DNA from: Telmatactis stephensoni
Taxonomy: Eukaryota > Cnidaria > Anthozoa > Actiniaria > Isophelliidae
Length of the DNA stretch: 64,000 bases
Assembly (NCBI GenBank): GCA_029948255.1
Contig: JALIZF010001795.1
Location: forward strand, 434,001 to 498,000
Direction of reading: 5' to 3'
The notes under the pieces are model-generated. The model was not told where the DNA came from, made no database searches, and saw only the letters and a program-made list of their open reading frames with translations. Every line of letters starts with the position of its first letter. Within the stretch, counting starts at the first letter, position 1. Shown piece after piece: positions 41,557-54,500 of the stretch. The position numbers were made by a program, and so were the translations under genes.

Positions 41557-42961
41557 GTGATTGCACTTAATCTGTGAAATTGTATTAGCTAAATAATGCA
41601 AAATAGCACTACTACACAATGGAAAAAAAAGGATTTTATAGTTTTAGTACAAAGTAGATTTTGTACTTTTCACAGGTAAAGTGCAATCACTCTAATATTA
41701 ACAAATAAAACATGTTTTTGCAAAAACTGTGTCTATATACATTTACAGTATCACTGCATGCTAAGAGAAAAAAAACTAGAAATTTGAAACTAGATCAATT
41801 TAATTATTTGGGTACTATACCACTTATGTGCTTTTTATCTTTGATGATATTCTCACTTCAGAGATAAAGGATTGTTGGTCTCAGCATGAACTCAAGCAAT
41901 CTCACCCCCTATGATTTATAATATAGCTCTATTGAAAGAAACTAAATTTGCTAACAACTGAATAAAGACAAGTTTTTGGGGTACACATTGATTCCAATGT
42001 GGAAACCAAATACTTTGAACAATAGAATGGTAAACTGATGTCATAATTTTTTTTAATTTTGATTCCATATTTCAATAGGTCATGACTTGGTAAAGTTTAC
42101 TGAAGCAGGGTGGCCCATTCAGCTACATGGTTGGTATCCAGATGGACCTGCATGAAAGAAGTTTATATGCCAAATTTCTCAGATATCAGACAAAAAGTAG
42201 TTGAGTTATGGCCATCTGAATAGATAACCTCCCCTAAAGAATCACTGAAAATTTAGGCTCTGTTCATAATTTTATGAAGTGAGGGAAAAAAAATACAGTG
42301 ATTTCTTAGGGGAAAATTAACATCTAGAAATGCAAGTGGCTTTATCAGATACTTCCATGTGTATAACAACTGATAATATTACCATCTGGCCCCCTAGCCA
42401 TCATTGAACTGTTGTACAAATGTACAAACTTTTCCAGCTTGATATGGTCATTTAGTTATCTAAAGAATCAAATTGTTGAAAATTAACTATTTCAAACTAA
42501 AGTTAGAACTATATTTCAATAATCAAACAAAATAATGAAACAACCGTAAATTAAGTAACATCAAGTCAATGAAAATTATTATGGAAATTAAAGTTTGTAG
42601 ACAATTTTGTAACATCTGAACAATTTTGTGACTATAACATGAAGTCCTCCATGTGGCTAGAGGTCAATTGGTGAATTATGGTGAAACCCTGATAATATGG
42701 CTGCCTATGGGCAGAAAATTGGGCAAAAAAAAATATTGGCTATAATTATAGCAGGATGGCCAATATTAAGATGGGTATTTTTACAAGAGTACAATAGTCT
42801 ACTGCCTACCCTGCCAGTTGACGCTATTTCTCTTAGGGGAGTCAATGAAATAAACATAGCATCTTCTCACAGGATACCTACATTAATTAATATAATTTAG
42901 GATTTTGATATATTAATTAATACAATTTAGGATTTTGTTGTCAACTCAACAAAAATGTGTC
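41557..42961. other. no gene; 3' flank of torsin
   Basis: AT-rich. Short duplicated word ATTAATATAATTTAGGATTTTG at about 42885-42935. Confidence 0.35.
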
Positions 42962-44913
42962 TCAGCCCATGGCTATGTCAACTTTTGATGATACCTTCTT
43001 ACAGCCTGATACTGAGAAGATTTGTAAATCAGGAGGAAAATAACTCATTTCATTAGCAACTTTAGTTACTTTACTTTCTTCAACGATGTAGCCTTTGGAT
43101 CTCATGTCTTTACTTGTACATTGCTTGACATGTGACCTCTCTAGAGGCAAGAAAGGAACAAAATGATCAATGACTTCTGACTTGAGTAGGTTATCGTACC
43201 ACACATAGGTGCTTCTCTCTGCATATTTGTGAAGTAAGTCCTCAAGTTTAACAAGCTCGATAGATTCCCTTGAAAGACCTTTCTCGTAGTGTTGAAGAAC
43301 ATATTCAGTGATCAGTTTTCCTCCAGAATTGGAAAGAAAAAGAAAAATCACTTTTTGGAAATTCAGGCTTGACTTGGTTCTTTTTTGGTCAAGGAATGGC
43401 TTAAGGACATCAACCACTCCAGGCGGCATTTTGTCCATCTCATCAAAAATAAACAATCCTCCCTTGTTGCATTTCGTCACATTACCAATAACCCAGTCAC
43501 TTAACTGTTTCTTGTATAACTCAATCTCAGAAATATGTGGGAAGTGCAATGGGATAATAAACTTGTGAATAAACTTGCTGTTGATTCCATTTTTGAAGAT
43601 GTGTTTAGCAATTAGACTGCTGGCATAAGTTCTTGCCTGTTCCAGTCCATCCATGCAGGGATAATACTAAAGGTTTGTCTTTTCTTCCTCTATGACTATG
43701 GCTTTTTAATGATGATAGCAGCACTTTTAGAGCAAGATGTTGTCCATAGAAATTTTGCTTTAAATCATTCTGCAGTCCTGTATGGTTGTATTGGAATTCA
43801 CTGGTTAAGCACAGACCATGGGGATTTAGGTGAATATAGAGAGAACATAGAAGTACAGAAACTGTTATCATAACAAGAGCCATTAAACAATGCTTCACTT
43901 TACAAGAAAACTTATCAGAGGGCACAAAATTCTCAGTTTTAGCATGATCAACTTCTTTTGTGGAAACTTTAGGCTTATAAGTAACATCACTTGGACCATC
44001 ATCATCATCATCACTAAATGAAGTCAAACCAGAACCAAGATCATTCCTCTTTGTAAATTTCCTTTCCCTCAACATGCTTAAGTTATCATGCTCCACTGCA
44101 GGATTTTTGTAAGTGATATCATTCAAGGTATCACAATCATCAACTTATTTCTATAACTTCTATATCATTACTTGAGCATTCATCATTGTAGTGTGTTAAG
44201 TCAATCATTTCTTCATCATTATCTGTATAATATAGTTTTGGAAGTACAGTCTTAGAAGCTCTTAAATCTTTACTATGATCAGTATTTTGTGCAGTCCTTA
44301 TATTACTTTTAGAATTCTTCTTTGTTCCTTTCATAGATATAAGGCCATCCTTTTCAAATGTCTTATTTGAGAACATTTTCATGGTATCTCTATGGCAACC
44401 ATCTGACTTGTCAGTAACATTAAGTGATGCTGGAGCTGAATTTTGTCTCATAGGACTGAATATATTCCTGTCTCCTTGTCTATTAGCTTCCTTAGCCTTC
44501 CTTAACTCTTCAGCTCTAGTATTATTGCTAAGGTCAATGTCCTTAAGTCCTACAGGTCTCACAGGTCGACCAATCACAAGTGACTTAGAGTGCATGCCAT
44601 GTAATGAATGCTGCTTTTTCAAGTTTGGTTGTGTTGTTATGGTATGATTTGGCAGGCTTAATTGCTTTGAAAGTAACGGAACAGTGAAACTAAAATCACT
44701 AGAGTGACTCATGTCTTCATCAGAAGCCATTTGGCAGTCTGTTTCCATAGCAATGTGGTTCTCTTCATCAGAGTTCAAACTTTGATCAGAATCGTTACTC
44801 TCAGGGCTCCACGTAACACTAGATGGATCTCTAAACCAGCCATGGTTAGTAGGAGAGGACGTGGGGACGGAGAAATGACGATGAAAACGAAAATGTTGTT
44901 CCTTTGACGCCAT
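42962..44913 (-). CDS. torsin-family AAA+ ATPase (TOR4A-like), two +1 disruptions
   Basis: About 650 residues. The start at 44913 has a good context (AAAATGGCG). A long Ser/Asn-rich, probably disordered N-terminus is followed by one membrane segment (HCLMALVMITVSVLLCSLYI), then the torsin AAA+ module: Walker A GWTGTGKN, Walker B LFIFDEMDKM, sensor 1 FLSNSGG, a PFLPLE block, and the torsin-specific GCK sensor-2 motif (SGCKKV). Torsins work in the ER and nuclear-envelope lumen and need LAP1/LULL1-type activators. The N-terminal extension with a membrane segment resembles torsin-4A rather than torsin-1. The frame breaks twice by one extra base: near 44147 (before VDDCDTLNDITY) and near 43627, immediately after the Walker A lysine-asparagine. 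Protein similarity resumes at once in the next frame. No intron seen. Family firm; subfamily less so. Confidence 0.88.
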
Positions 44914-45366
44914 TTTAACGGGATGATTGATCGATTGAACTTGACTCAGTCTGAATCCAGTGAATTGCACTTTTGATTTTCAAACTCAAATGTCTTTTCA
45001 CATCAAAGAGATGCCCAAAATAAGATGAGAATAAAGTCAATTAGGTGGTCTTTCTGTTATTGATTAAATAATAAGTTTCCTTCAGCAACAGAAGAAAAGA
45101 AGACACGATCTAATGAGCTCTGTAGACCAGCGTGTTGTCCCGCCATTTTTAAACTAGTACCTAAGGGTCACTCAAAGAACCTACCACAGGAAGCCCAAGG
45201 GGAAACACTAAACCACTTTTAAATCATGTTATTTGTCTGAGCAGCACAATATTTTTTGAAATTAACAGACCTGCCAACCCCCAACGACCTCTCGAGTCTG
45301 GAGAAATGTCTCCTCAAATCTGAAGAAATATTTCGATAATTCCCTGATTCCCTTACTTGATTCATC
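44914..45366. other. torsin 5' flank, no further gene
   Basis: Upstream region of the torsin gene, with one lone CACAGGAAGCCC motif at 45185. No TATA box is obvious. Confidence 0.3.
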
Positions 45367-45722
45367 CACAGGTATCCCAAGCTCACTATTAGTGGCTATT
45401 TATAAGAGAATGTATGTCACTCAATAACACTCAAAATTTGTATCTTAATTTTAATAGAATTTTACAAGACTTAATTCTAGAGTGTGTTGTCCATGCTTTC
45501 TTCTAACATTTGAATGAGTTTCAGTGAAATTTGTCGATTTATAACTGCTCACACTAAGCCAGATTTTTCGGGAAGATAGTAATTTGGACTGGAGTTGAGC
45601 AGTGTATGATGGCTTCAAGTCGGCCATCACTTCCTACCTTCTCCCCATTTATGAGTGGCTTAGGGTGAGCAGTTAAAATCGACAAATTTCAATCGACGAA
45701 TAGTGAGCTTGGGCTACCTGTG
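45367..45722. mobile_element. ~355-bp MITE with CACAGGTARCCC ends and hairpin interior
   Basis: CACAGGTATCCCAAGCTCAC at the left and its complement (GAGCTTGGGCTACCTGTG) at the right. Inside, GAAATTTGTCGATTT...CTGCTCAC pairs with GTGAGCAG...AATCGACAAATTTC, making a long imperfect hairpin. No coding content. The end motif belongs to the same group as the CACAGGAAGCCC sites elsewhere in the window. Confidence 0.75.
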
Positions 45723-45913
45723 ATTCGTCTGGGAGATTTCAATTTCTCACCTAGAAGACAAAGTTGGATAAATCTGGACACATTGGCAGCTCTTGAAATT
45801 GTTTCATTAACTTTTATTTGGTTTGAATTACTTTTTTCTTTTTTTGTGGGGTGTGGATAAAAAAATGTGATAGCCCAATATTTGGGAGTCCTCCAACCTC
45901 CCATAGCTGTATT

Positions 45914-46623
45914 TTACAGTTTAAGTAAAACTTCCAAGTTTGATATAATATTCCTAGGATCAATAATTTCTTTTCCATTAGCTGGTTGTAATCTATTAAA
46001 TCTATCAATAAGATAAGCTGACATTCCTACAGCTCTTGCTGCATTGAAGTCTAATACCACATTATCTCCTATGTGCAATCCTTGACTTGCAACAGTGTTG
46101 GCTCTATTGAGAGCCAGTTGAAAAATCTTGGGACAAGGTTTGGCTATATTGATCTCAGTTGAACACAGAACAAATGAAAAATACTTCAAAATATCGAACC
46201 CTTGTAATATTGCTGGCAGACGCTCATCAAAATTAGAAACTACCCCTAGACTATAGCCCTTGTTGGTGAGGTGACGTAAAACTGGTACGAACGTCCTCGA
46301 ATAATTCCCAGTTCGACGGAAGAGAGAAAGTCTTTGTACAATGTCGACGAAGTCTTTGATATAGCATCATCGTCCGTGCAACCAGAATTCTTAAATGAAG
46401 TGTATACGATCTGGTGCCAGAAGGATTTTGTACCAATATCCTGGGCTCCAAAGTTGGGATACTTTTCACTGTACGTTTTGTAAGCTTTACGAAACTCTGT
46501 GTCCAGTGTATTTGAATCTACGAAGCAGCCATATTGCTCGGCTGTCTTACTATAAAGCTGACCAACACTTCCACGAACCCTTAACAGCGTGTTATTGACA
46601 TCTAGGGTGATTAGACGAAGCAT
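45914..46623 (-). CDS. HAD-like hydrolase, HDHD3 type, two +1 disruptions
   Basis: About 236 residues, close to the usual HDHD3 length (about 250). HAD motif I reads DVNNTLLR: the nucleophilic Asp is present, and the second position of DxD is Asn (HDHD3 relatives also lack Asp there). Motif II is VVSNFD, motif III the Lys of AKPCPKIF, motif IV HIGDNVVLDF. The cap domain contains the typical SFWHQIVYTSF stretch. The frame breaks twice by one extra base, near 46325 (after KDFLSS) and near 46293 (after WELFEDV), and the protein continues as PVLRHLTNKGYSLGVVSNFD. The substrate is unknown for the family. It lies about 1 kb from the torsin gene on the same strand, with no sign of joint regulation. 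Confidence 0.88.
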
Positions 46624-47837
46624 TGCCTGAAATTAGTTAGAAACTGACATTGAGTACTGAGGGACCAAGCCTGGTGTAGAATGGGGAGTAGTGGGGGGCG
46701 GGGCGAGGGTGGGGCAAAGATGGTCCTTTATAAGTTTACTGTACTTAGTGGCTACATAATTTAGCAAATTTTAGTGAGTTAATCAAATCACTAAATTTAA
46801 CATTATAGGGTATTCTTGGTAAATTTATTGCAGTATTTTTATTTATTTATTTATTTATTTATTCACCATTCATATATGTTTACAAAAGATTTTTTTTACA
46901 ATATCTATATAACAAAAGATTTTTTTTACAATATCTATAGAGCAAAGTTGGCAAGGAGGCCTCTTGAAGCCATTAGGCTTATGTAAATTGTTAAAATTAT
47001 GGCTTATGTAAATTGTTAAAATTAAGTAAAATGTTAAAATTGTTATTTCCCACGAAATTGCCAACCAAGAGAAATCTCTAAATTTAGCTGTGGTCGCTAA
47101 AAATAGGTCAATGAAATAATACTGATTTTGAACAGATATTGTATTGTCATATCTGTTCCATGACTGTGTTAATTCAATGTCTATAAAATCATTTGAAATT
47201 ATTCCCACACTGTGCTGTGCTATGACCATGTCGTTTTCACAGTCAGTACAGGGTCCTCTATATCCCTTTGCAAAATAAAATAATGCAAAAATATTTTGGT
47301 CTTTTCACGCGTCACAGATAATTAAAAAGTCCCTCTCACGTTCACAAAAAATCAAAGTTGCTTTCACGTGGACACAAAAAGATTTTAGACCTTAAATCAC
47401 TTTTTAAATCAAAATCAGCCATTCACGTTTCACACAAAAGGTATAGGGGACCCTGTCAGTACACTGCTATGTAGATTACCCAATTATCACTTGTTATCAC
47501 TAGCACTGGAATGTGTGATACTATTTTCAGGGACTAAGCAGTACCATATGTGTATGCTTCTGGGGGGAGGGACTCTATTGTAAAAGGATCAGGTATGCTC
47601 GTTGTATCTTTTAGGGGTAAAAATCAGCAATTTGGTATCTTTTAGGATGTTAAAATTGAAGTTTACAGGTTTAGCATTTCCTGGTCTCTTTGAGGGTATC
47701 AAAAGAGCCTGTTGCTTATTTATCATGTTCTCAAATGGAAGAAATTCCTGCAGTAATGTTACCAATGATGATCATGCCATTTACCCAGTCATACAAAGTT
47801 GTACATTTGTATGTGTACTCAATCAAATCAAGAAATT
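46624..47837. other. no gene supported
   Basis: AT-rich, with a TTTA microsatellite (46838-46862) and a 29-base near-exact tandem duplication (AAAAGATTTTTTTTACAATA) at 46886-46935. Confidence 0.4.
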
Positions 47838-48168
47838 AAAGAGAAGAGAAGAGAAGAGAAGAGAAGAGAAGAGAAGAGAAGAGAAGAGAAGAGAAGAGAA
47901 GAGAAGAGAAGAGAAGAGAAGAGAAGAGAAGAGAAGAGAAGAGAAGAGAAGAGAAGAGATCAAGAGAAGAGAAGAGAAGAGAAGAGAAGAGAAGAGAAGA
48001 GAAGAGAAGAGAAGAGAAGAGAAGAGAAGAGAAGAGAAGAGAAGAGAAGAGAAGAGAAGAGAAGAGAAGAGAAGAGAAGAGAAGAGAAGAGAAGAGAAGA
48101 GAAGAGAAGAGAAGAGAAGAGAAGAGAAGAGAAGAGAAGAGAAGAGAAGAGAAGAGAAGAGAAGAGAA
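47838..48168. repeat. (AGAGA)n pentanucleotide microsatellite
   Basis: About 65 AGAGA units, with one interruption near 47958 (ATCAAG). All three forward frames and the reverse frame stay open through it; none is taken as a gene. Confidence 0.98.
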
Positions 48169-48595
48169 GAAAAAAACAAGTTAAGCGAAGAAAAAGAAAG
48201 GAAACAAAAGAAAAAAAGAGGACAAAACAAAAAGAAAAGAAAACCCAATGAAGAGGAACGTGTTTTATAAATTAAAGCTTATACAGTATGTGTAGGTTTT
48301 AATTGTGTACAAAAGACATAATAATCCCATTTTTACATAAAACATACAGTTGTACAGTATCACATACTTTAGCAATGATTACATGGAAGTCAGAGAAAGA
48401 AAAGCAAGAAATAGCTGAAATGCACATTTAAAGGAAATGGTCAATATGGTATAACTAAAACCTCACCATCCAAAAAATATATAATTGTAAAGTTGCTCCT
48501 ATTTATAAAGTACATGGAAGTGTTTTGCTTGAAATGTTAGTTTTAAGAATGTTTTCTGTTGTATTTTGTTCATATGTACATCAGCGGGGGCTTCA

Positions 48596-51500
48596 CTATG
48601 AGCTCTCCTCAAACTGTGCCTTGTTCTTTAGTAAGTAAGTTGCCAGGTACTCAATTGCATTTGGAGGTCTAAAGAATAACAAATCATTAATTATACTGTT
48701 CATCAGATTTTGTATGTACATGCAAAGTGCAAGTCCTATTTATAATTAGGTTAATGAACAGTTTCACAGGTACATTTGTAAATCTAACTTAGATGTGCCC
48801 TTGTTGGTGCACATTTATAGAAAACTAATATAATCCTTTACAAGTTGCCTCCTGTTATTTGTTGTCTTATAAATGTTTTAAAATGATATAGGTTTATGGA
48901 CTTTCAAAATGAAATGTGAGTGTTTGACACATGTCAAACCTTTGAAACTGTTCAGTAATATAAACTTAAGCAATCATCCATTAAGCTGCCATCCCCTATC
49001 AAGCAGCCAGTCAATATAACCCCTATAAAGCAGCCAGCCCCTATTTTAGCAACCACTTGCCCATTCCCAAGAGTGGCTGCAAAATGATAGGGGTTGCACT
49101 CAAGAAATAGGATCTTTGTTGACATAATGTTTAGGAGACAGCATGGTCGAGTGGTCAGAGCGTTGGTCTTGCAATCTGGTGATACTGAGTTCAAGTCCCC
49201 CCTCTGGCCACTAGCTGAGGCTGAATTTGTTCTGGGCAATGCCTAGTTCAAATTCAGTTTCTTAACCATGCTTGTAATATAACTGGTTTGCCTCCTTGCC
49301 AGTTGGGATTCTTAATTGAGGGCCAAATGTCAACTACCAGGTCACCAGTAATAATCACCAGTAATAATGTCTATACCCTCATTAAAATAAAGAAATTTTT
49401 TTATGTTAACTTTACACTTTGCTTCATTTATACAAACCAAATTTTTGAAGAGCTCTACAAACAAATGCACTTTAGAAATGAGAAGGCAATCTCTCTTAGA
49501 TTTACTGAAAATTTGAGACAATTGCTAAATCAATGGTTTTCAAGAAATTAGATTTTTAATTGGCAAAAAAAAAAATCAAATTTGCCTTCGTCATCAGCAT
49601 TCAGCACTTGGGACGTTAAACTAGGTATATCTAGTGACTACTGGAGTGAGTTTGAGAGAAATTGATCATGACAAACAGCCTCAAATATGGGCCCAAACTT
49701 CTTTAACTGTTGTAAATTTCAAATGTTCTGATGATCTGTACTGACCTGGAGGACCAATGGAATCCCAAGAATGTGTTTAGGTAGCGAACTTGCAACTTAG
49801 CCCTCACATGCAGTAATCTGAGTATTGAAGATCAAAGCTGAGGTTTTCTCTTTCAGAGTAAAATTCAGACAAGATATCATTCAACTAACTCTGAAAGAGA
49901 AAACCTCAGCTTTGGTCTTGAGTTCATAAAAATTCAATACTCAGATTACTACAGGGGAGGGCTATTAAAGTGGCAAGTTAGATGCGCTCAATTAGAAGGA
50001 ACTGACTAGTAAAACAACCATTTACTGTAGACGTTAAAACCATGTGCTTTTTTATCTTCGACGAGAGACTTAAGTAAACAAAACTATCATATTACAAACA
50101 ATCCTGTGCAAATAGAGTCATGTGAATATGTTAATCATGACAACGTTGTGTGACGGAAATATGGCGTGTCCATTTCCCGCCGGCCTTGATCAATTTAAGT
50201 GAAATTTATCAAATTATAAAAAATGTCAATGTTTCAATGATAACTAGTTTCTGTGTATGATAATATCTATAAACGTTCAAAATGTTTGTTATTGTTCTTC
50301 TACTGGTAGTAGAATGCAGAGCTTGACGATTGGTCTGACGTAAGTGCCTTTGCTGTTCTGTACAGTGACGACTCTGACGTTGCTGTCCGGGCCAGGATGA
50401 ACTTCAGTTATTTTGGCAAGTGGCCATTGACCAGGGTTGGTGCGATTATCCTTGATTAGAACAATATCTCCAACTCGTAGATTTCTTTGTGGACTTTTCC
50501 ACTTGGACATACGCTGTAATCCATTCAGATATTCGAGTGACCATCTTCTCCAGAAGTGATGTATGAGGGTTTGGCACAATCGCCAGCGCTTTAAAGGGCT
50601 TGTTGTAGAGATTCTAGCATCTGGAGGACTTGGCAACATCTCCATTGGTCTACCAATGAGAAAGTGACCTGGAGTCAGGGGGGAGATGCCATCATCGTCG
50701 TTGCTGTCTACCGATGTTGCGATTGGTCTTGAATTCATGCAAGCTTCGATTTGAGATAGCGTTGTTGATAACTCTTCAAATGTCAACTTGTTGTTTCCAA
50801 CGATGCGCTTCAGATGGAACTTGCACGATTTGACTCCGTTCTCCCACACTGATCCATGATGTGGTCCCGTAGGTGGGCTGAAGTGCCACTGAATGCTCTG
50901 GGTAGAGCACCAGTCACTGACCTTGTTTTGTAACACATCTTGCTTGAGTGCTTCGTAGAGCTCCTTCAGGTCTTTATTTGTTCTTGTGAACTGCGTACCA
51001 TTGTCACTCCACATTTCTTTGGGTTTTCCTCGTCTTGAGACAAAGCGGCGAAGAGCAGCAAGAAATGCGTCTGCCGTCAGATCGGACACCAGTTCTATGT
51101 GGCAGGCCTTTGTTTCCATGCAAACAAATATGGCTGCGTATGCATTGATGTAGATTGGTCTTCGCTTGTTACCAGACTTAATGGTTAGTGGTCCTGCATA
51201 GTCCACAGATACCCTTTCATTGACGAAGGTAGGACATACTCTTGCTTCAGGTACTTGACCCATGAGCTGACTTGCTGTCTTTGGTGCAGTGCGTCTACAT
51301 GTTCTGCAGCTCCGTGTGTGCTGTCTCACGATTCTTCGAGCACCAATGATGTGGTACCTTTCTTGCAAGGAACCAAGTGTTAGCTTTGGACCTGCGTGAC
51401 ATAGACGTCTGTGCTCTTGTTCTATGATGAGGGTAGCTAGGTGATCCTTTCCATGAAGTATGATTGGATGACGTGCTTGATAGTTGAGATCTGACTGTGA

Positions 51501-54500
51501 AAGCCTTCCACCTACCCTTAGAATGCCATCCGAGTCTAAGAAAGGGTTGAGTGGTGACAGGTTGTCACCTTTCAGCAGTTGTTTGCTTGTCTTGAGTAGC
51601 TCAATTGCCCTTGAGAAACTCTTGTGTTGGGCTTCTTTGATGAGGTAATTCTCGGCGTGATGTAGTTCTTGTGTTGTAAGCGGAACACTCTTGAACAGGT
51701 TTTTACGCTTGACGACGCGGAATACCAGTGAGGTTACTCTAAGAAGTCGATGATAGTTAGAAAATCGCTCGGGGTCGATAATGATTGGTGCTGTATTTAC
51801 TGCGTGCGTGTTGACATCTACTCCTTTCTTGTGTTGTAGGATATCGATATCGACACCAGATCCAACCAGCGATTCTAGTGTAGGCTTGGGATTGCGTTGA
51901 GGCCATGTGTGCTCTTCATGCTTGAGCCAGGTGGGTCCTTGCCACCAGAGTTTGTGGTCAAGTATGTCTTGAGGTAGAACACCACGTGATCCTGCGTCGG
52001 ATGGATTATCTGTACCACTGACATGATTCCAAAATTCCGGGGGGACGAGTTGCTGTATCTCGGCGATACGGTTTGCTTCAAATGTCTTGAAGCATTGGCT
52101 ACTTCCATGAATCCAGTACAGCACAATGGTACTGTCGGTGAACGCTCGGATGTCGAAGGCTGGTACTTTGAGTATTTCTTGGCAGTGCTTCAATAGTCGT
52201 GCTAACATTAAGGCGCCGCACAGTTCCAGACGAGGCAGGGAGACTTTCTTAAGTGGTGCAACCTTTGTCTTTGCTGTGACAATGGACAAGTGTACCCCGC
52301 CAGCCGTGTCGACGCTGCGAAGGTAGACGACACCACAGTAAGCCTTCTCACTGGCATCACTGAAGCCGATGAGTTGTCTGCTAGCAACTGAAACGTCGAG
52401 TGCTGTGTAACATCTTGGAATCCTTAGTGTGGAGATCAATGGTAGACCTTTTCTCCAAGTGAGCCAGTCTCGCTGAAGCTGCGCAGGAAGGGGATCATCC
52501 CAGTGAATGTCCTTTTCCCATAACTTCTGAAAGTAGATTTTAACGGTTATGGTGACACACGATATAAGTCCTAGCGGGTCAAATATCTTTGATGAGTCTG
52601 ATAGCATTAGACGCTTGGTGAGTGCTGAGTCGTCTATTGCTGGGGTAGACGCTGTAAACTTGAAGACGTCTTGACTTGTGTTATACTCCATTCCAAGTGT
52701 TTTAACGAAGTCTTCGGAGTCACCAATGACAGAATCATGTTCCTGGCTACGAACTTCCGGAGAAAGGCTTGCGAGAACTTCTTTGGAGTTTGAGTTCCAT
52801 TTATGAAGCTTGAAGGCCCCATTGTCGAATAGCGTTTGGAGTTGACGATGAAGTTCGACAGCTTCGTTTTCGGTGGGCACCGAGAACAATCCGTCGTCAA
52901 CGTAAAATGATTCTCTTACTGCGCTGCTTGCGAGTGGTAACTCTTGTTCATGTAAGTTAGCAAGGTGCTGCATTGCATTTGTAGCGAGAAATGCTGAGCT
53001 TGCAATCCCGAAAGTCACTCTGTTCATTCGATAGTCCTTCACTGGTTCATCTGGGGAATTTCTCCATAAGAATCGATGAAAATCACGGTCGTCTTCATGT
53101 AGGCCAACTGCACGGTACATCTTCGAGACGTCTGTTGTCATTGCATAAGGATGCAACCTGAAGCGCAAGAGTACGTCATTTAGAGATGGATGCACTGTTG
53201 GTCCCACGACGAGCAAGTCGTTGATAGATGCGCCTGTAGAGGATTTCATGGAACCATCGAATACGACACGTAGAGGTGTTGAAGCAGAGTCTTTGTGGAC
53301 TGCATGATGAGCCAAGTAGAAGGATTTTGAAGATGGTTTGTTTAGCTCACTATCTGGAACAAGTTCAGCATGCTGAGATGTGAAATACTCGTTGACCACT
53401 TTGGAATAGTGCTTAAACTGATCAGAACGGTGTAGACGTCGTTCGAGTGATAGAAACCTTCGCAAGGCTTGCGGGCGAGACTGACCCAGGATCGGCGCGT
53501 TGCGTTTGATTGGTAATCTCACCTCATACCGTCCAGTTTTAGAGTCACGTGACACAGTTTCGTTGAAGTGTTTTATTGTAGCCTGATCCTTCAATGATAG
53601 TGGATTTGTGCTGTTGGGAACTTCCTCCAATGACCAGAACTTATGTAGTAGCTGTTCACATGTAGGAGTCTCCGCTACGGTGTGAAACGTGTTGATCGCT
53701 CGAGGTAATTGAGCGTCGGTCGTAGTATTTCCGAATAGAACCCATCCGAAGATAGTTTCTTGTGCAGACGGAGTGTTCCTAGGACCGAGAATGACTCCAG
53801 TTTTGATGATATCCTGATAAACATCCACGCCTATTAGCATGTCAATTGGCCTTGATACATTAAACTGTGGATCAGCAAGCTTTAGCGATGACAAATGTGG
53901 CCAGTCAGTCACAGGGATTGACGTTGACGGCAAGTGTTTTGTTAGAGAAGGGAGCACAATAGCTGAGACGTTGATAATTGAGTCTTGCGGGGATTTAATG
54001 TCGACTTTCACTGTTGTGTTGTTGACGTTGGGGCATTGAACTCCACCGATACCGTTAATCGCAATATTTTGCCGTTGTCGTGGTAACCGCAGTTGCTGGG
54101 CAATTCTTTCGGTTACAAATGATGCTGAGGACGCTGGATCCAATAGTGCACGTGCATTTGTTTGGATGCCTTCAGGTCCACTTAGGACCACTTCAGCGGT
54201 CATCATAAGGGCTGTGTTAGTAGGCGAGTCTGGAACTACAACATACGATGTTGCGGTGCTTGCCGAAGCATTGCTTGCTGAGTTGCTTGGTTTGGAGATA
54301 CCAGCTAGCGCTGCTTGAAGATCAGGAGTTGGTACAGATGAGACAGGAGTGTCTACATGAAGTAAGGTGTGATGCTGTTGATTGCAGGTGCGACAGCGAT
54401 GTTCCGATGGGCAGTCTTTAACGGCGTGTCCGTTGCGAAGACAATTGAAACATGCTCTTTGACTGTTAACGATACTTCTTCTCTCGGCAGAATTCTTCTT

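Noticed and set aside
44914..44970. Torsin start further upstream at 44970
   Set aside because: The first codon there is GTG; the ATG at 44913 has a good initiation context.
47602..48270. Long REEK/SSLLF frames on both strands
   Set aside because: Pentanucleotide repeat lacking stop codons in any frame; not a gene.
49141..49215. Functional tRNA gene
   Set aside because: A and B boxes are good but the acceptor arm does not pair convincingly and a SINE body follows.
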